64,000 bases of DNA from Apricaphanius iberus (GCA_028564705.1 JAPXFQ010001349.1:171001-235000); one strand, 5' to 3'. Positions 48,841 through 61,829 are shown, counted from the first letter of the stretch. Notes: generated by a model not told the origin, from the letters alone. Translations and numbers: made by a program.

Positions 48841-50836
48841 GGGCTACATAATATAAGCAAATAAAAATGGCATGTGGTATTTTTAGGTGACTCATATTGT
48901 TCATCATAATACTCCTTTCAATCTCCCCGAATTTTACAATCCATGTGAATAAGACATCTAGAGAGTATTAATTATAATGAATAACGCCTGAAACTTCAGA
49001 GCCAACCAAATGTTACATCAATGCAGTTGTTTATGATTACAAGATTTCATGTATCTATGTATCAGTAACTATTGATAATTTTATATATTGGGAGGCTCTA
49101 TTGAAGAGAAAGCTGCAGTAGACTGATCATCCCATCAATCATAAGGGATGATTCAACTACATCGGTCTATTGGCATTCGATAGGTTTAGTGATCTGTCAC
49201 TTTAAAAACAGGAACCTGGATGCCAATCCCTTTGTCTAGATATATGCTGGGCTTTATGTATCACCTTTCACCAGGTTTATATTTTGCTGTGGTTCCATTA
49301 GATGGCTAAATGAAACACAATTAAACATGATGTGGGTCAGTCACACTGAAAAGCAAAGTAACAAGTTACCAAACCACCATACATCACCTTTGACTGAACA
49401 TCTTCCCTTTTATTGCCCTTTAATCTCCAAGGACCTAATTATTCCCTATCCCTCAACAAACACAGTCACTGCAGACAAACATCTTTGAGGCTTTCAGTGC
49501 CCAGATAGATGCTCCCTCAGCGACATGCAAACAGAGATCCATGCAAAACTCATTCCATTAGGACAACCAGAGCTGCAGCACCCTTTCATGTTCCCATAAA
49601 TCAGCTCCTTTAATGACTTTAAATAGAACAAATGATAAAACCAGGAAACTCTTAAAAAAGACGAAAGCTGCGCTTCCATCAATGGAGTTGCTTTTATTAC
49701 ATCATCACAAGTTCACCGGAGGATAACTCTGATAGATTATTTTGAGAAACTGAAACTAGGCCACATAATTGCTCATTATAAACTCATCTACATTGCAGTT
49801 AGTTGAGTTCGGATTGAGTAAATGTGCAGACAAACAGCTCCTTTGTGGCATGTGACTCCATCTGCACAGTTTCAAGAAACTAAATTCCTAAGTTGTTAAT
49901 AAGAGGAGGAAAAACACCAAATTTAAACCTGGAGCAACAGAGTGGTGAGCCTTCAAAAATTATTTTTGGAAACCCTTAGAGTTGCAGCTGCAGCTGCTTA
50001 AAATATTGAGATGTCGGTGGGAAGTAAAAACAAAAAAATCTCTAATCCATCCTAGCAACTCAATGACTGCACTGAGGGCAGTTTCTCGAATGACTGGCTA
50101 TATAAACAAAAGCAGGTATGAAAAGATGCTTAGGTTTAAACCTTTTTTACACCAAGATAATAAGTTGTCTTTACTGTACATCTCCTTTTAAAGAAAAAAA
50201 TTTACGCTGAGAGCATTTCTTTTAGTAATGCAGCCTCCTGATTTTTTAAAGCTTCACAGGTCGACAAATTTGACTGATTACAAATTCTTTTGCTATCTTG
50301 TAAAGACTGTACCACATAAAAGAGGAAACAAAATATGTGCAACTGGGACTTATATAGTGGTGGAAGTTATGAAGTCACAGAAGATGAAGGATTCAGCCAA
50401 TTTGTCCATTAAATTTTTTGTCAAACTCAAAAAAGTGCTTTAAAGTAAATATAGTCAGTGATGTATTTATTATCAAAAATACTGGGAATTTTTTAAAATT
50501 TTATGCATTTAATCAATATGAAAAACTCAATTTTTTGGAACAGAATTCCCGATCACTAAACAGAGCAATCAGAAAATCTGCCTATTTTGATCTCTGGCCA
50601 ATTGTTGGTGCATCTCTGAGCCTCTAGTCCCCACACAACACATTCCAATATCAAATTAAACAAAAGCAGAGCACTCACGCCTCTCTGAACAGACAACCTT
50701 ATTCATGTAATATGCAAATTAATAGACATCCTCATCTCCAATCCCCATCAGCAACGCACACACATGCACACAGAGGTGGCGATACGGTGCTGCCGCCGCA
50801 GGAACAGGCCAGAAAAGGGATTACGACATCGCTTAC
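48841..50836 (-). other. Start of intron 1, next to exon 1
   Basis: AT-rich sequence ending at the exon 1 donor. No feature recognised. The last 100 bases before the donor (50740-50836) become GC-rich, continuous with the exon 1 island. Confidence 0.6.
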
Positions 50837-50890
50837 TTTGGAGGACCACGGCTGCAAGCAGTTGGCATAGCAACGGACCAGGAAAGCCAT
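50837..50890 (-). CDS. rapgef6: RAPGEF6-like exon 1 of a short isoform (residues 1-18)
   Basis: The exon starts at an ATG (50890-50888) with G at -3 and G at +4, a good Kozak context. It encodes MAFLVRCYANCLQPWSSK and ends at a strong donor, AAA followed by GTAAGC (50836-50835). It ends in phase 0, exactly the phase in which the next exon (LPADLNK) begins. In the paralogue RAPGEF2, short isoforms likewise join a brief unique start directly to an LPAD exon, which skips the first cyclic-nucleotide-like domain. That parallel is family knowledge; the joining here is inferred. The frame stays open upstream to at least 51013, so a more upstream non-ATG start cannot be excluded, but the ATG is the simplest choice. 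Moderate confidence because no transcript can be seen. Confidence 0.72.
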
Positions 50891-51060
50891 TTCCACAAGA
50901 GGGAGGGAGCCAGAGAGGGGGAAGTTTCCCCCTCGTTCGGCGAAAGGATGAGGAAAGAAATAAATAAGTACGAGAAAAGGGGGACGGCTGACGCCACTCT
51001 CGCTTTGCTGCAAGAGAACTGTCCAGAGGCTGTTTAAAAAAAAAGAATAAGTCCGTATTA
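50891..51060 (-). promoter_or_regulatory. Putative 5' UTR and proximal promoter of the short isoform
   Basis: Upstream of the exon 1 ATG the sequence is GC- and pyrimidine-rich on the minus strand (GGGGGAAACTTCCCCCTCTC, GTGGCGTCAGCC) in an otherwise AT-rich region. It is compatible with a 5' UTR or TATA-less promoter. No transcription start can be placed from sequence alone. An imperfect palindrome (GGGGGAAACTTCCCCC) near 50917-50932 stands out. Confidence 0.35.
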
Positions 51061-51579
51061 ATTACGGTGGCAGTCCGATGCCAATTGTCAATTCAAGACA
51101 GAACCAATAAATGCAAAGTTTCTGGCTTCTGCTTAAGCAAGGACACTGCCGAATCTCATTAGGATATTGAGCAAATAAAAATGCTGAATGGAGTTCGGGA
51201 AAAAAAATCAATTAAACTTGACATAGAAGTTAGGTTGAGCTTTTGTGTTTAAACTTTTCTCAAAAGCTTTTTAAGTCAGTTTTATCCTGTTAAGATTCAG
51301 CAACCAGCTGCTGCATTGAAGAGGAGTTGAGATAATGTGAAAAAAAAAGAGGTTTCTCCATGCATCTTCAGCCTGTTTGGAATCAAGCTTCATCCCAGGG
51401 TTCAAGTCGTCCAAACAATCGCTTTTTCAATCCCACAAAGGTTCGATCTCCTGCCTGCACAGTCTGCAACAGACAAACTCCTTTCTCTGTCTCGTTGCAA
51501 ATCTATGAAGCTCCAGCGATGCAAGTGTGCACCTCCATGCCAGATCCCAGTGATCCTGCACCGGTAACCGAACTTCAAT

Positions 51580-51950
51580 CATCCAGCGGTTAAAGCTCGC
51601 ACCTCACACCGGTATTCCTCCTCCCCCCTCCCAACCTTGGAGAGAAGCTACCGTGGATGGATGCTGCACAGAGAAGAGCCAGACGCTAATGGGAAGCGGA
51701 GAAGAGAGCGGGAGCTAGGAGAGGCAGGAGAAGGGAGGGGAATCCAGCTGAAAAAGAATGACATCACCTGTGCAGCGGGAGAGGGCGGGAAGAGAGAGAT
51801 AGGGTAGGGGAGATGGCTGAAATGAGGCAAGTACAAGGGGGGGACTGCATTAGATGGATAAGCCGCTAAGCAGATGTGGATGGGAGAAGGAGAGATAGAA
51901 AGAGATGGAGATCGAGAGGACAGCGAGGGAACATGTTTATTGATCTGCTG
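51580..51950. promoter_or_regulatory. GA-rich, GC-richer island upstream of exon 1
   Basis: The plus strand is rich in GGGAG, GAGAGAG and GGCGGG blocks; on the minus strand it reads as a pyrimidine-rich stretch. Its position 0.7-1.1 kb upstream of the short-isoform ATG makes a promoter or an untranslated upstream exon possible. The long minus-strand frame here (51648-52121) is Ser/Pro/Leu-rich low complexity and is not called as a gene. Confidence 0.3.
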
Positions 51951-53430
51951 GTAATATAAAGCCGAGTATATTGAGGCAATCCCCTCCCCTTTCTGAGCAT
52001 AAAGTACAAAAAATGAATCCCAGAGCCCCTGTGAGATATGAGGACAGACTCTGCTGCTGAACAAACACTGCTCAGGAGGATTTGCAACAGCAACAAACCA
52101 AATGTGATGCCCAAGAATCATATAAACACAGATGGGGTAAATGATTCGACAAATCTCAAGCTAACAAAGACACAAACCATGAGTAAATCTGAGGGACATT
52201 TATCCCACTTGAATCAAAACATTTGTGATGCCACCCCGAGAAGCTGTGCTTATTTCCCCAATTCAGGACACACCTTAATCTGCTCTCACGTTTTTATGCA
52301 TAAAAGAAGAAATTCAAACCCATATCAGCAAAAGGGAACAACTTATTTTAAGTAAATGGGGCCAACTCTATTGCATTTTAAAAGGCTAACAACCCCTCAG
52401 AAGTGCATAACTGTGATGCATAAAGAAAAATGATACAAGGAATGAAGTTCTTTTTAAAATATAAAGATTTGAAAAATTATGCATGCATTTATATCCAGCT
52501 CTTATACCTCCAATGAAACAGTTAAACGTGTGTGGTTGTAATGTGACCAAATGGTCAAAAGTTCAAGTAATATGAATACTTTAAAACAATGTTTCCCAAC
52601 CGTAATGACATAGCAGCAATCAACCTAGACATAGTGTAGGAGTGAATAATATCACCATATTACATCATGATGGGTTAGAATAACTAGACAGTCTGCCAAA
52701 GACTGACAGAGATTGCAATTTCATTTGTATTTAGACACCTTAAAATGTGCTAATGTCTGGATGTGACAGAAATAAATCTGCATATTAATTCACAATCAAG
52801 GTTTTTCTTTCTTTTTAAAAAGTTTTTCTGGCTTTAGTGGCTTTTAATTGCAGCAGATCAGACAGAAAATGGTTGGAAGACACGCAGCAAAGGTCCCAGA
52901 TTCAAGGATTGTACCACTAGGACTAACAGCCTCTGTATATGGAGCAGCTCTAAATCTACAGGCACCTTGAATTATGATGTTGTTGAAAGTGTGCTGCACA
53001 AATAAAATTGCCTTGCCTACACCACGCCCCACAATCAGAGTTTTTCACCTTATGCACACATTTTCATAATAGAAAAGCAGTAGGAGAAAGACTGTATTGG
53101 CCGATGCAAATCAGAGAATAGCACACTGCTGTAACACCAACTAGCCAAGAATTGAGATGGTGATGCAGTTTGTATCACCTTGCAACAAAAAGGTGTTGAG
53201 TTAGAAGTGAATGGAGTTTGCAGGTTTCTCTTTGTTGTCCCGTGATAATTAATGCAACCGGTCAGTAGTGTACATCCCAAAGTGCTGGTGATCGGTTCAA
53301 ACATAATTAACTGGAGCTACAAAAAATTGCTGAAATATTAATAAGTCCTATCAAAACAGAGATGAAGAGCGCTAACTTTAACTTATGAGTAATACTCTAA
53401 TTGAAAGCACCACACAGTTATACTGTAGAC
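51951..53430. other. Upstream region 51.95-53.4 kb
   Basis: AT-rich sequence. Near 52510-52590 is a short Tc1 terminal scrap (GTGTGGTTGTAATGTGACCA). Near 52950-53020 is a scrap (GTGTGCTGCACAAATAAAAT) like the 3' end of a non-LTR element. No exon of the long isoform was found. Confidence 0.5.
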
Positions 53431-53655
53431 CAGGGGTCCCCAAAGTTGGTACTGAAGACCCACAATCCAGCAAGTTGTACTTCTTTCCCTGGTCCATCAC
53501 ACCTGAATCAAATGATGGCTTGTTAGCAAGCCTCTGCAGAAATTTGCCATGCTGAGGGGGTAGTTGGAGCATTTGATTCAGCTGTGTGGGAGCAAAGACA
53601 CATCAGCTCCAGTCCTCAAGGGCCGATGTCCTGCCAGTTTTTGGACACCCCGCTG
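53431..53655. mobile_element. Short hAT-like non-autonomous element
   Basis: The left end CAGGGGTCCCCAAAGTTGG and the right end, read on the other strand, CAGCGGGGTGTCCAAAAACT form imperfect terminal inverted repeats of the CAGGGGT..CCAAA type common to fish hAT elements. The 225-base interior has no coding capacity. Immediate flanks do not show a clean 8-base duplication, so the exact ends or age are uncertain. Confidence 0.55.
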
Positions 53656-55184
53656 TACACTTTAAAAGTATTTTGATTTTTTTATTATTTTGCATCTTCC
53701 ACATCTAACATAAATTCAGTCTTTATAGACAATATTTTAATGGACTCATGAACTTTGAATGAAGTAACTTATAATTGCTTAAAACTTCGAATTCATCTCA
53801 TGGCAAGGGGCATTTATTACAACCTAAATTATTTACAATTAATAGAACGTTGCAAAGTCTGCTACAGTCATTACAAAATGCAACAAACACAGATTAGAGG
53901 TTGTGCTTCACATTCTACAAAGCATCACTAACCCTTTCCTTAGCATCTTTCTTCTTTGTCTCTGTTCTTCATGCATTATCCAGTGTGCACTGTGTAGCAT
54001 TCACGACACCAGAACAATAAAGATAAAAGAGAAGGGGGGGGGGGGATTCAAACCAGAGACAATGGAAGCTGTCTGTTGATTTGAAAGGCTAATTGTCAGC
54101 CGCATTGGAAAAGACAATTTAGAAAGGAACTGAGAGTTACTCCCACCAAAAATAGGATCAAAATCATTGCCTCAAATTGTTAGATTTATTTTAACACATG
54201 CCCCTTCAACAGCATCCATCTCATTATCGCTCCATGCTACTATTTTTATTCTTTCAGCTTGCTGTTCTGAATCAGGATCTCTACCCTCTATCCCTCTGTG
54301 TTCTCTGCCAGCGAGGAGAAATACACCTCCCGACTAGGGATGACATCATCTCTCTCCTCTGTAACCAATTGGAGGCGAGCACATGGAACCCAGCCTTCAG
54401 AGGAGCTCTATGTACACAAGAGAGACAGAGAGGAAAGCAGAGACAGGAGCAGAAAACGAAGGCCAATAGACAGAAGAGACAGTTACTGGAATAAAAGGAT
54501 CAAACAAACGCACACAAATAGACTCACCCATTAAACTCCACCAGTTCATATGAATGAAATTACAGATCACTGAATGGATTAAAGACTCTCGGCCTAATGG
54601 ATGGGGCCTGTCAAGTCAGAGCATACTGTATATCTGTGCCTGCAATAAAAGGAAGAAGAAGCTGTGCTCAAAAAGTGTGTTAGTGTGAACTAGCTGCAGT
54701 TTTTCTTCCTTTTTGCATTTCTGTATGTGCAGCACTAGAACATTTTACTTTGCACCAAACTGCCAGGCTTTATAAATAAGTACATAGATATAACCAGGGC
54801 TGCAGTTTCTGCTTTATTCTTCCTACAAGAAATGTCAATAGATAACCAAAAGACGGAACATGGGAAGGCTTCTGCAATAGGTAGCACACAAAGGTTGCAA
54901 GGAAGCGCATATTTAAAACCAATCTGGCCTTCCTGATGTACCAAGAGATGCACCGATCAGGCTTTTACTAGCTGATACTTTTAAATAGTGTTATTCAAGG
55001 TCTAATGTGCCCATTCTTTTTTTTTTTTACATCAAAAAGAGAACTAACTTGTGTGATAAAACAATGAAACAGTTGCTGATGTTGAACACTGTGCTGAAGA
55101 TTTCCCAAAGAAAGAACATGCTTCCAGTTTTGATGCATTTAAAAATAAATCTGTTTTCTGATTGAATGGCTACAGATGTGGAAT
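53656..55184. other. Upstream region 53.7-55.2 kb
   Basis: AT-rich sequence with a run of 10 G at about 54037-54046. The plus-strand frame at 54198-54494 has no recognisable protein. No exon or RNA gene seen. Confidence 0.55.
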
Positions 55185-55990
55185 TCTGGGAAGAGTGTAA
55201 TTTATAACTGTAAATCCAGCTGATCTGTGAAGGCTTCAGAGGTTTGTCAGAGAACATCAGAAAACAAGCACCCTCACAAAGATGGGGGAATGTACCAGGG
55301 AGGTCAGGGATAAAGTTGTGGAGAAGTTCAGAGCTGGGTTCAGTGACAAAACGCTATCCAAAGCTTTGAACAATTCACTAAAAAGCTAAAAAGAGTATGA
55401 CAACTGCAAGGAACTGCTAAATGAACTCAATTGGAAGTTGTGTTTGCAAGTTTCCCACAAAGGGGATAAAAAATCCATTTGAAGAATGGTGATCTAATCA
55501 AATGAAATCATATTTAAACTTATTGGCCAACATGGGAAATCGAGGTGTCGCTGATGAGAGCCTAGAAGAATTAGAGGTCACAAAAGCCTCAACTGTGTCA
55601 AAGAGGTTCATCTTCCAGCAGAACAACAACCCTGTACAACCAGAGTCACAATAGAATTGCTTACATCCAAGCAAATGGATCTGATAGAATGACCTAGTCA
55701 ACATCCAGTCTGTAAAAAGTATTAAAAATTGCTCTTAACTACAGAAACTACAGAAACTGCTCTAAACTACAGAAATTTGTTATTTGTGAAATCAGTAAAA
55801 GTTGATTTTTCAAAGTACTGTATCAAAAGAAATACACAGCACACCTATGGAAAAAAGTGAAAACCACGTATCACATTTCTCCCACTTTACAATTATGGAT
55901 TACTTTGTTTTAGCCTATCAAACAAAATCCCAATACTCTAGACCTCAATTTGCAGTTGTAATGTGATAAACTTCAAAGGGACTAAAGTGT
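55185..55990 (+). mobile_element. Degraded Tc1/mariner copy, transposase orientation plus
   Basis: The order of segments is that of the fish Tc1 family: CTGATCTGTGAAGGCTTCAG before the former start, GTCAGGGATAAAGTTGTGGA (conceptually VRDKVVEKFRAG), CCAGCAGAACAACAACCCTG (site of the second catalytic Asp, now changed), and AGAATGACCTAGTCAACATC. A terminal part near GTTTGCAAGGCATTCC follows. Stops and deletions destroy the frame; about 0.8 kb of a usual 1.6 kb remains. Confidence 0.72.
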
Positions 55991-58889
55991 TTGCAAGGCA
56001 TTCCAAGATTCAGCACAAAGCAAACATGGTGTGGTTTTAAAGCGTCAGTCACTTCACCTCACGTCTGACCTAATTGTCAACACAAAATGAAAACCGTAGA
56101 ATTCACACGCTCACTCAGGGACCGTTAGATTAACATGAAGATTTTGACTATGAGCAAAACACAGTGCAGGATAGACGTCACACAGGAAACGTTTCCTGGA
56201 ACATTCTGTCTGCAACTGTGTGTTTTTGTGCATAAGTTTCCGGTAAAGTCAGGTGAATGTTTTGTATGAATAGAATAGAGAAAAGGGGGTAAAAAGAATA
56301 AAAAGGAACTAGACAGCCATGAGAAAATGAGCCGCTAGCATGTGCTTGGAGACTGAATTGTGACCTCAGAAAGAGATTATTTGAATATTTTTGGAAAATA
56401 TTACTAATTTAATCAGGCAACAAGCAACAGGAAACAGCCAACAGCCACACATGCTGTGCAGCTTGCACTAACCAGACATACGGCATCCTGTGCGCATGGT
56501 TGAGTGTTGTTGTGAGTACTTTGGGATCTTCTCTCCCCTTTGTCTTCCAGCCTGGGGCTACCAAGACCAATGGTCTACTGGGAATCAGTACACCAGATTA
56601 ATCAGTAAACTGTCACATGCCTATAGAGTGTGGTCAAAGGCAGTTTTTAAATGTGTCCGACTACAGCTCACATCTAATCAGTTCTGTCAGGCCAATTAAA
56701 ACAAGTCATCTGACTAAAGCTCTGCTCTGTTGGACACTGAAGCAACTATGCACGCATCTACAACCATGCAAGATGTTTCTCAGTTGAGGTTCATTATCAC
56801 AAATTCCATCTATACTGAGACACATGAGGCTCAGAATTATACACTGCAGTGATTTACTTTGATCATTAAAAAAAAAAATTATAATTGTACTTAAAAAACA
56901 ACAACCTGGGAATTGTTTTTCTAAGGTGAAAAGTTTAAAAATTTCTATTATTCACATTTGGGAGTGAATTATTTTGACCATCTGTTATCTCTGCTCTGTA
57001 TGATGTCCAGAAGTAAGAAAACATCTCCAGTTTGAAATCTCATTTGAACAAATATACGTGTGCATCTACATGATGCTTGATATTTGCACAAATGGGATAT
57101 TATTCAGAAATAAATTCAAAATAAATGTCCAAAGAACTGAGCTTGGTATACAAATGTATTTATTTCCAGAAACAATTTCTCACTACTTCAGCAGTGCTTC
57201 AGTTTATAGTTTACAAAATATGATTTAACCATCTAGTTTTACCTTTAAAAAAATGTATGTAATGCCTTTTGTACTGTCACTTATCAATACGAAAATAGCT
57301 GTGCAATGTGTCATGAGCCTGAAATCCCACTCTGATTATATATGTCACCACAGCTCAAAGCAAACCAAATATGATAATTTCCTGGTTGCTAGTAAAGAAT
57401 AAAAAAAAGATTAATAAAAAATGACTCAAGAAGATTATGGTGACAGACTGTCGCCATCATATCGTAGGTCTATGTGTGTTTATCCCTTTGGTATGTTTCA
57501 GTGGGAGAGAATGTTTTCATCTCAAGGACTGGACAGGAATTCCTGCTATTTAAACCAACCCTTCCTTTTCCGACTGGACTCTAAAGAGACAGCCTTCCCA
57601 GAAGTTCAAGCCCCGGGAAGCTGAAGAAAAAAAAATAGAACAACAATATATAAAAGTAGTAAATAATGGGTGAAAAGATAAGAAAAACAACTCTCTTGTA
57701 CCAACACTGTTAGCTCAGCTGTGAACGCAATAGGTAGTTTATTGCAATATCCTTGAAAAAAATCTTGAGATGTGGAGCCTGATGTGATGAACAGAATGGA
57801 TAAAAACACCATGCAGAGTAAAAAAATATTCCAGAAAGATTAAAGGACCAAAGAAAGATAAATGGAGGTAAACCAGAGAAGACACTGTAGTAGAGACAAG
57901 GAACTGATGAGAAGAGTTTCCAGGAAAATAAATAAATAAATACAAATCAGACAAGAGGAGAGGAAGGGAGGCCGGGGTGAGAAGGAGGTAAAGAAATGCC
58001 AGTGGGATCTCACAAGGTGAAAAAGAGGTAAGACAGGAGGATTATAGGCTTTGTTTTTTTCCTCCAGGATACATGCTGTATTTTACAGTGGCTCATCTCA
58101 GCTTTTCTTTACAACTATTAAATCTGCTTCTGTTCTGGTAATTGGAACCTTGAAGCCTTCAACTGCCCCCTCATTTTCAAGTTAATCTAATCACAGTCTG
58201 AAATATTATCAAGCAGATGCCCGAAAAAGAAACGGGGAGGATAAAGGTTAGGCAGTTGAAGGGATGAGACGGGAAGGAGAGGGAGGAAAGAATAAGCTGA
58301 GAGCAATATAGAGTGGGAGATCAACAAGGTTGTCATTTCAGTGCTGGTGATGTAATCCCTAAAATTAGCAGCAACAACAGCCACAGACAGTGCCCCAGAG
58401 GTCCGCTGTGCTGCCTGGTGTATACTGTACACTACTGTGCATGCAACCATGTATGGTGTCTGCATGTCCAAACCATTAAAGAGCCAACACGTGAAGCTAA
58501 CTGTAGATTAGATATTGAACAACCAAGTTTAAATTAAATAACCTAGTTCTATTTCAACAATAACTGATTAATTAATTATTCCGGAAGGATAAATTAGTTT
58601 ATAGAAATCTTGTAGTTTAGAAATGAAAAATCAAAGGAAGGATTTCTCAATATTATTTTGAGAGTTGTTAGGTGAAAAAAATGCCATAAGCCACATAAGG
58701 GACACTGAAAACTTGAAAAAAAGTACTAAGGACAGATTAAAGCAGGAGTAGCATACAGCAAATGTAGTGGTTCAAAACGAACCCCCTATGTGAAGAGCTG
58801 GTGCATCTACCAGTACGTATACCACACAGATGTTTAAGAGAAATGCGCTACCTGGTGTTGTCAAAAAACGGAAAATCAGGCTTTCTTTT
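55991..58889. other. Upstream region 56.0-58.9 kb
   Basis: AT-rich sequence with small purine-rich patches (about 57940-58030). Open frames are short, with no recognisable product. No exon of the long RAPGEF6 isoform seen. Confidence 0.55.
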
Positions 58890-59035
58890 CCTTCCTTTAC
58901 ACAAATATGTACTTCTTTGAGTTGTTCTGTTATATAAAATACAAATAAAATACTTGGAAGTCTGTGGTTTTATTGTTATTAAATGGGGAAAAAGTCCAAG
59001 GGGTGTAAATACTTTTGTGAGGCACTATAAAACAG
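58890..59035 (+). mobile_element. Tc1/mariner right-end fragment
   Basis: TATATAAAATACAAATAAAA, then AGTCTGTGGTTTTATTG, then AAAAGTCCAAGGGGTGTAAA and TACTTTTGTGAGGCACTATA, are the terminal segment of the same fish Tc1 family. Confidence 0.62.
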
Positions 59036-60949
59036 AGGCTTGGGTGTGTACCAAAGTTTGAATCTGCCAGTCCAGGAACAGTTTGAGTATTTTTGAGCCT
59101 TGGTTACAATTTGAGGAAGTAAACAACCCACAGATTAGAAAATGAGGTTTAGGTCTGTATGCCAACTCCATGGGTTATGGTTTCATCATACGTTCTACTG
59201 GCTGGTAATGATCTGTGGTTTCACAGAGAATTAAAAGAGAACAAAAGCAAATATTTTAAGTTTAATTGTGGTCTCTAGAGTAAATGCCTCCATTTGTTTG
59301 CTTTCAAGTATCAAGTTTTCATCAGTTAGTGCTCTGGCGCATCCATCAACCTCCCATCCTTCGTTTCACCCCATTGACTCGTTCCCATCCTGCCTTTAAA
59401 ACCCACTTACCTCCCGACATCACTGTTATCCATTCTTTTTAATGCCATAATTTCTCATCTCCCTTTAAGTCAACCTTTTCTCAGCTCTACACATACTTAT
59501 CCTAATCCCTAATTTCCTGATTGGTCCAGTACTAAATTTTATGTGTGAAATAAAACAAACAACTGACGCTCTGCACCGTCTTGGGGGAGCAAAGTCAAGG
59601 AAGATAACAGTCATGTTATCTTTTAAATAAAAAGAAAATCAATCCAAGGCATTAGCTTCCCATTGACTTACAGGGAGAAAAACATGGCTGCTTCAGTCAA
59701 ATGGCTGCAAAGATAGTTCAAGATCACAACACTACAGAAAGAGAGCAGGAAGATGCTTTTAAAATACAATTAGGTGAAGAAAATACTATATTTATTATTT
59801 GCATAATTAATAGCTCAGCTTAATGCCATACTAAGAATTTTTTTTACTCTTCGGTTTGTTATATAAAAGGAAGCTTTTTCATTCAAGTCAGCTGCTTTAG
59901 AAAATCAGGACAGGACTAACTTTCAGCTATGAACACTCAAACTGATCAATTATTACACACAAAAGGAGTTAACAATGGCAAAAAGATTTCCTTTCAGATT
60001 CTTTTCAGAGCCGACACAGATTTCAATCTTCTAGCTCCGATTATACTTTCCTGTTCTCCTAGTTCCTGACTCTCTCCATCTTACCCCGGGGCACTACAGA
60101 GCTTTGCAGGGGTAGAAAAATCTCCCGAAGGCTCAACTGGTCCCATGTGTGTCCAGCTAGTATGAGACAAGATGAGCTCAGGAAAGAACTGGAGGCCCTA
60201 AGGCAAGAGGCAGATTTTAGACACAAGCCTCCTAGAAAATTTTTGCTCAGCAATGAGAGCCACTTCAAAAAGGAAAGACTCATAAATATTCTGCGAGGCT
60301 CACGTTTTAATGACCTGGGGATTACATTTACACTAATGAGAATAGCATTGATGGGGAATGTATTAACACACTGCTGACAGCATCAATGCTTCATTTTAAA
60401 ACCAAGTCAAACAAAAACTATAGTCCAGATAAATCAACCACAATCAGTGTAGGAAATTCACTTTTTAAACACGGAGTCTAGAGGTTGCGCTAGACATTTT
60501 TTTTATGTCCATCATTGTGATCGGCAGGGTCAAAGAAATCCGGTCACAATTTTTTTATCTGTCAAATTTTAATTAGGGGATGCCTATCTCCAGCAATTGT
60601 CTGACGTGTTAAGTAGTGTTCAATCAAAACAACCTGACCAGACATTAAAGTGAAACTCAACGCTTGCGCTTAATATTAGAATACCTGATGTCCTTCCTGC
60701 AAAGCATGGAATGAAAATGCTCACTTTTTTCTTTTTCTTTCGTTATTGACATGAGGTTTTTGATTTTTTTTCCCTGGACAGAATAGATTACTCCCATGGG
60801 TGATCATAGCTCTTGATCTTCAGGCAGCATTCGCGCTTCGCTCAACTGGAGACTGCAATTACATTATTCACCTCAGACAAAAAGTTTAACAGGAGGAAAC
60901 ATTTCTCCCATTGCCGCACAACATCTGTGGCGCACATCGGGTTCTATGG
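59036..60949. other. Upstream region 59.0-60.9 kb
   Basis: AT-rich sequence. Overlapping frames on both strands at 60059-60377 give a basic/acidic-looking peptide (DELRKELEALRQEADFRHK) that may be a decayed transposable-element fragment but is not identified. Confidence 0.45.
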
Positions 60950-61092
60950 CGCTCTATGGCATCTAACCAGGTGCACTGGGATGGATGGACTGGCGACCTG
61001 TCCAAGGTGCACCGTGCCTTTCACCCGATAACCGCTGGAGAAATGCACCAGTCCCACGTGACCCTTCAAGGAGAAGCAGGATAAATAATGGA
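60950..61092 (+). repeat. Fish interspersed repeat, GATGGATGG...GCGACCTGTCC type
   Basis: GGATGGATGGACTGGCGACC, TGTCCAAGGTGCACC, CCGCTGGAGAAATGCACCAG and GCAGGATAAATAATGGATGG correspond to a very common repeat tail in teleost genomes, usually ending in GGATGGA units. I assign it to a retrotransposon tail or SINE without further precision. Confidence 0.6.
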
Positions 61093-61829
61093 TGGAATAT
61101 ATTTACCTAGACTCCATCCATTGAGTTGAGAAAAAAAAATACAAATCTGCACATCACGTAAAAATCGTGAAAAAAAAAAAAATGTTTGGAAACTAATCTG
61201 TAAAAATGACAGAGAGCATTCAGAGTTTTTCTGTCACTGTTCTGTAAAAACTATCAAATATGGAGAGTATTCTGTTTACGCGACCCCTACTAGAAGCTGT
61301 TAAAATTTCCAAGACAAGTCCATAATTTGATTTTAAAAAAAGCTTCTTGAACTAAATGGGCATTAAACCCACCAAAGAGATTCTTACATACATAAGTTAT
61401 CTTAAAAATACCATACTAGACAGTCTTCTTTACTCTTTTCTTTACCCTTTCCTTCCTAGGTTTTTAGATAAGCAGAGGATCTTTATAGTTTACACTCCAT
61501 GTCGACTCTGCCATGACAAAGAACCCTCATGAGTCACACCTATGACTTCCCAATCACATGAAGAGAGTAACTTTAGATTTAACCTGACTGTAAACGGTGA
61601 CTTCAGTCTCTAATGGAACTGCATGACGAGTAAAAGCTCATCACAATGAGTAAAATGATACAACCTACCACAAAGTCATGGTAATATGATTCTACAAAGA
61701 ATATGGTCATACATTTTGTGTGGGTCCATTTGTTTTCATTAAAGTAAAATTGTCTATAGTTGAAACATCATTGCATGACTTCATAGAAATTAGATTTTTT
61801 TTTATTTAATAAACTGAATTCTGAACCTT
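61093..61829. other. Upstream region 61.1-61.8 kb
   Basis: AT-rich sequence without recognised genes or repeats. Confidence 0.6.

Larger units (their letters stand above)
4154..50890 (-). other. rapgef6: RAPGEF6-like gene, amino-terminal half (12 coding exons)
   Basis: This gene extent joins exons 50837-50890, 27582-27713, 21610-21790, 20135-20271, 17603-17761, 14742-14894, 12179-12343, 10233-10340, 9938-10141, 8640-8748, 7719-7962 and 4154-4311. All junctions have AG acceptors and GT donors, all phases agree, and the 1804-base join has no stop. PDZ-GEF proteins are guanine nucleotide exchange factors that load GTP on Rap1/Rap2 at membranes and junctions. Known family order is cyclic-nucleotide-like domain, RasGEF-N, PDZ, RA, RasGEF. 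Only the part up to the linker after PDZ is present here. Assignment to RAPGEF6 rather than RAPGEF2 rests on remembered family signatures in the last two exons ([24 protein letters not shown]). The RA and catalytic exons should follow beyond the left edge. Confidence 0.93.

Noticed and set aside
50732..51013. Extended 93-residue frame through exon 1 and beyond its donor
   Set aside because: It starts with TTG and reads through the strong GTAAGC donor into intron. Only the ATG-to-donor part is supported.
51648..52121. 157-residue minus-strand frame upstream of exon 1
   Set aside because: It is Ser/Pro/Leu-rich low complexity produced by a GA-rich plus strand; more likely untranslated or promoter sequence.
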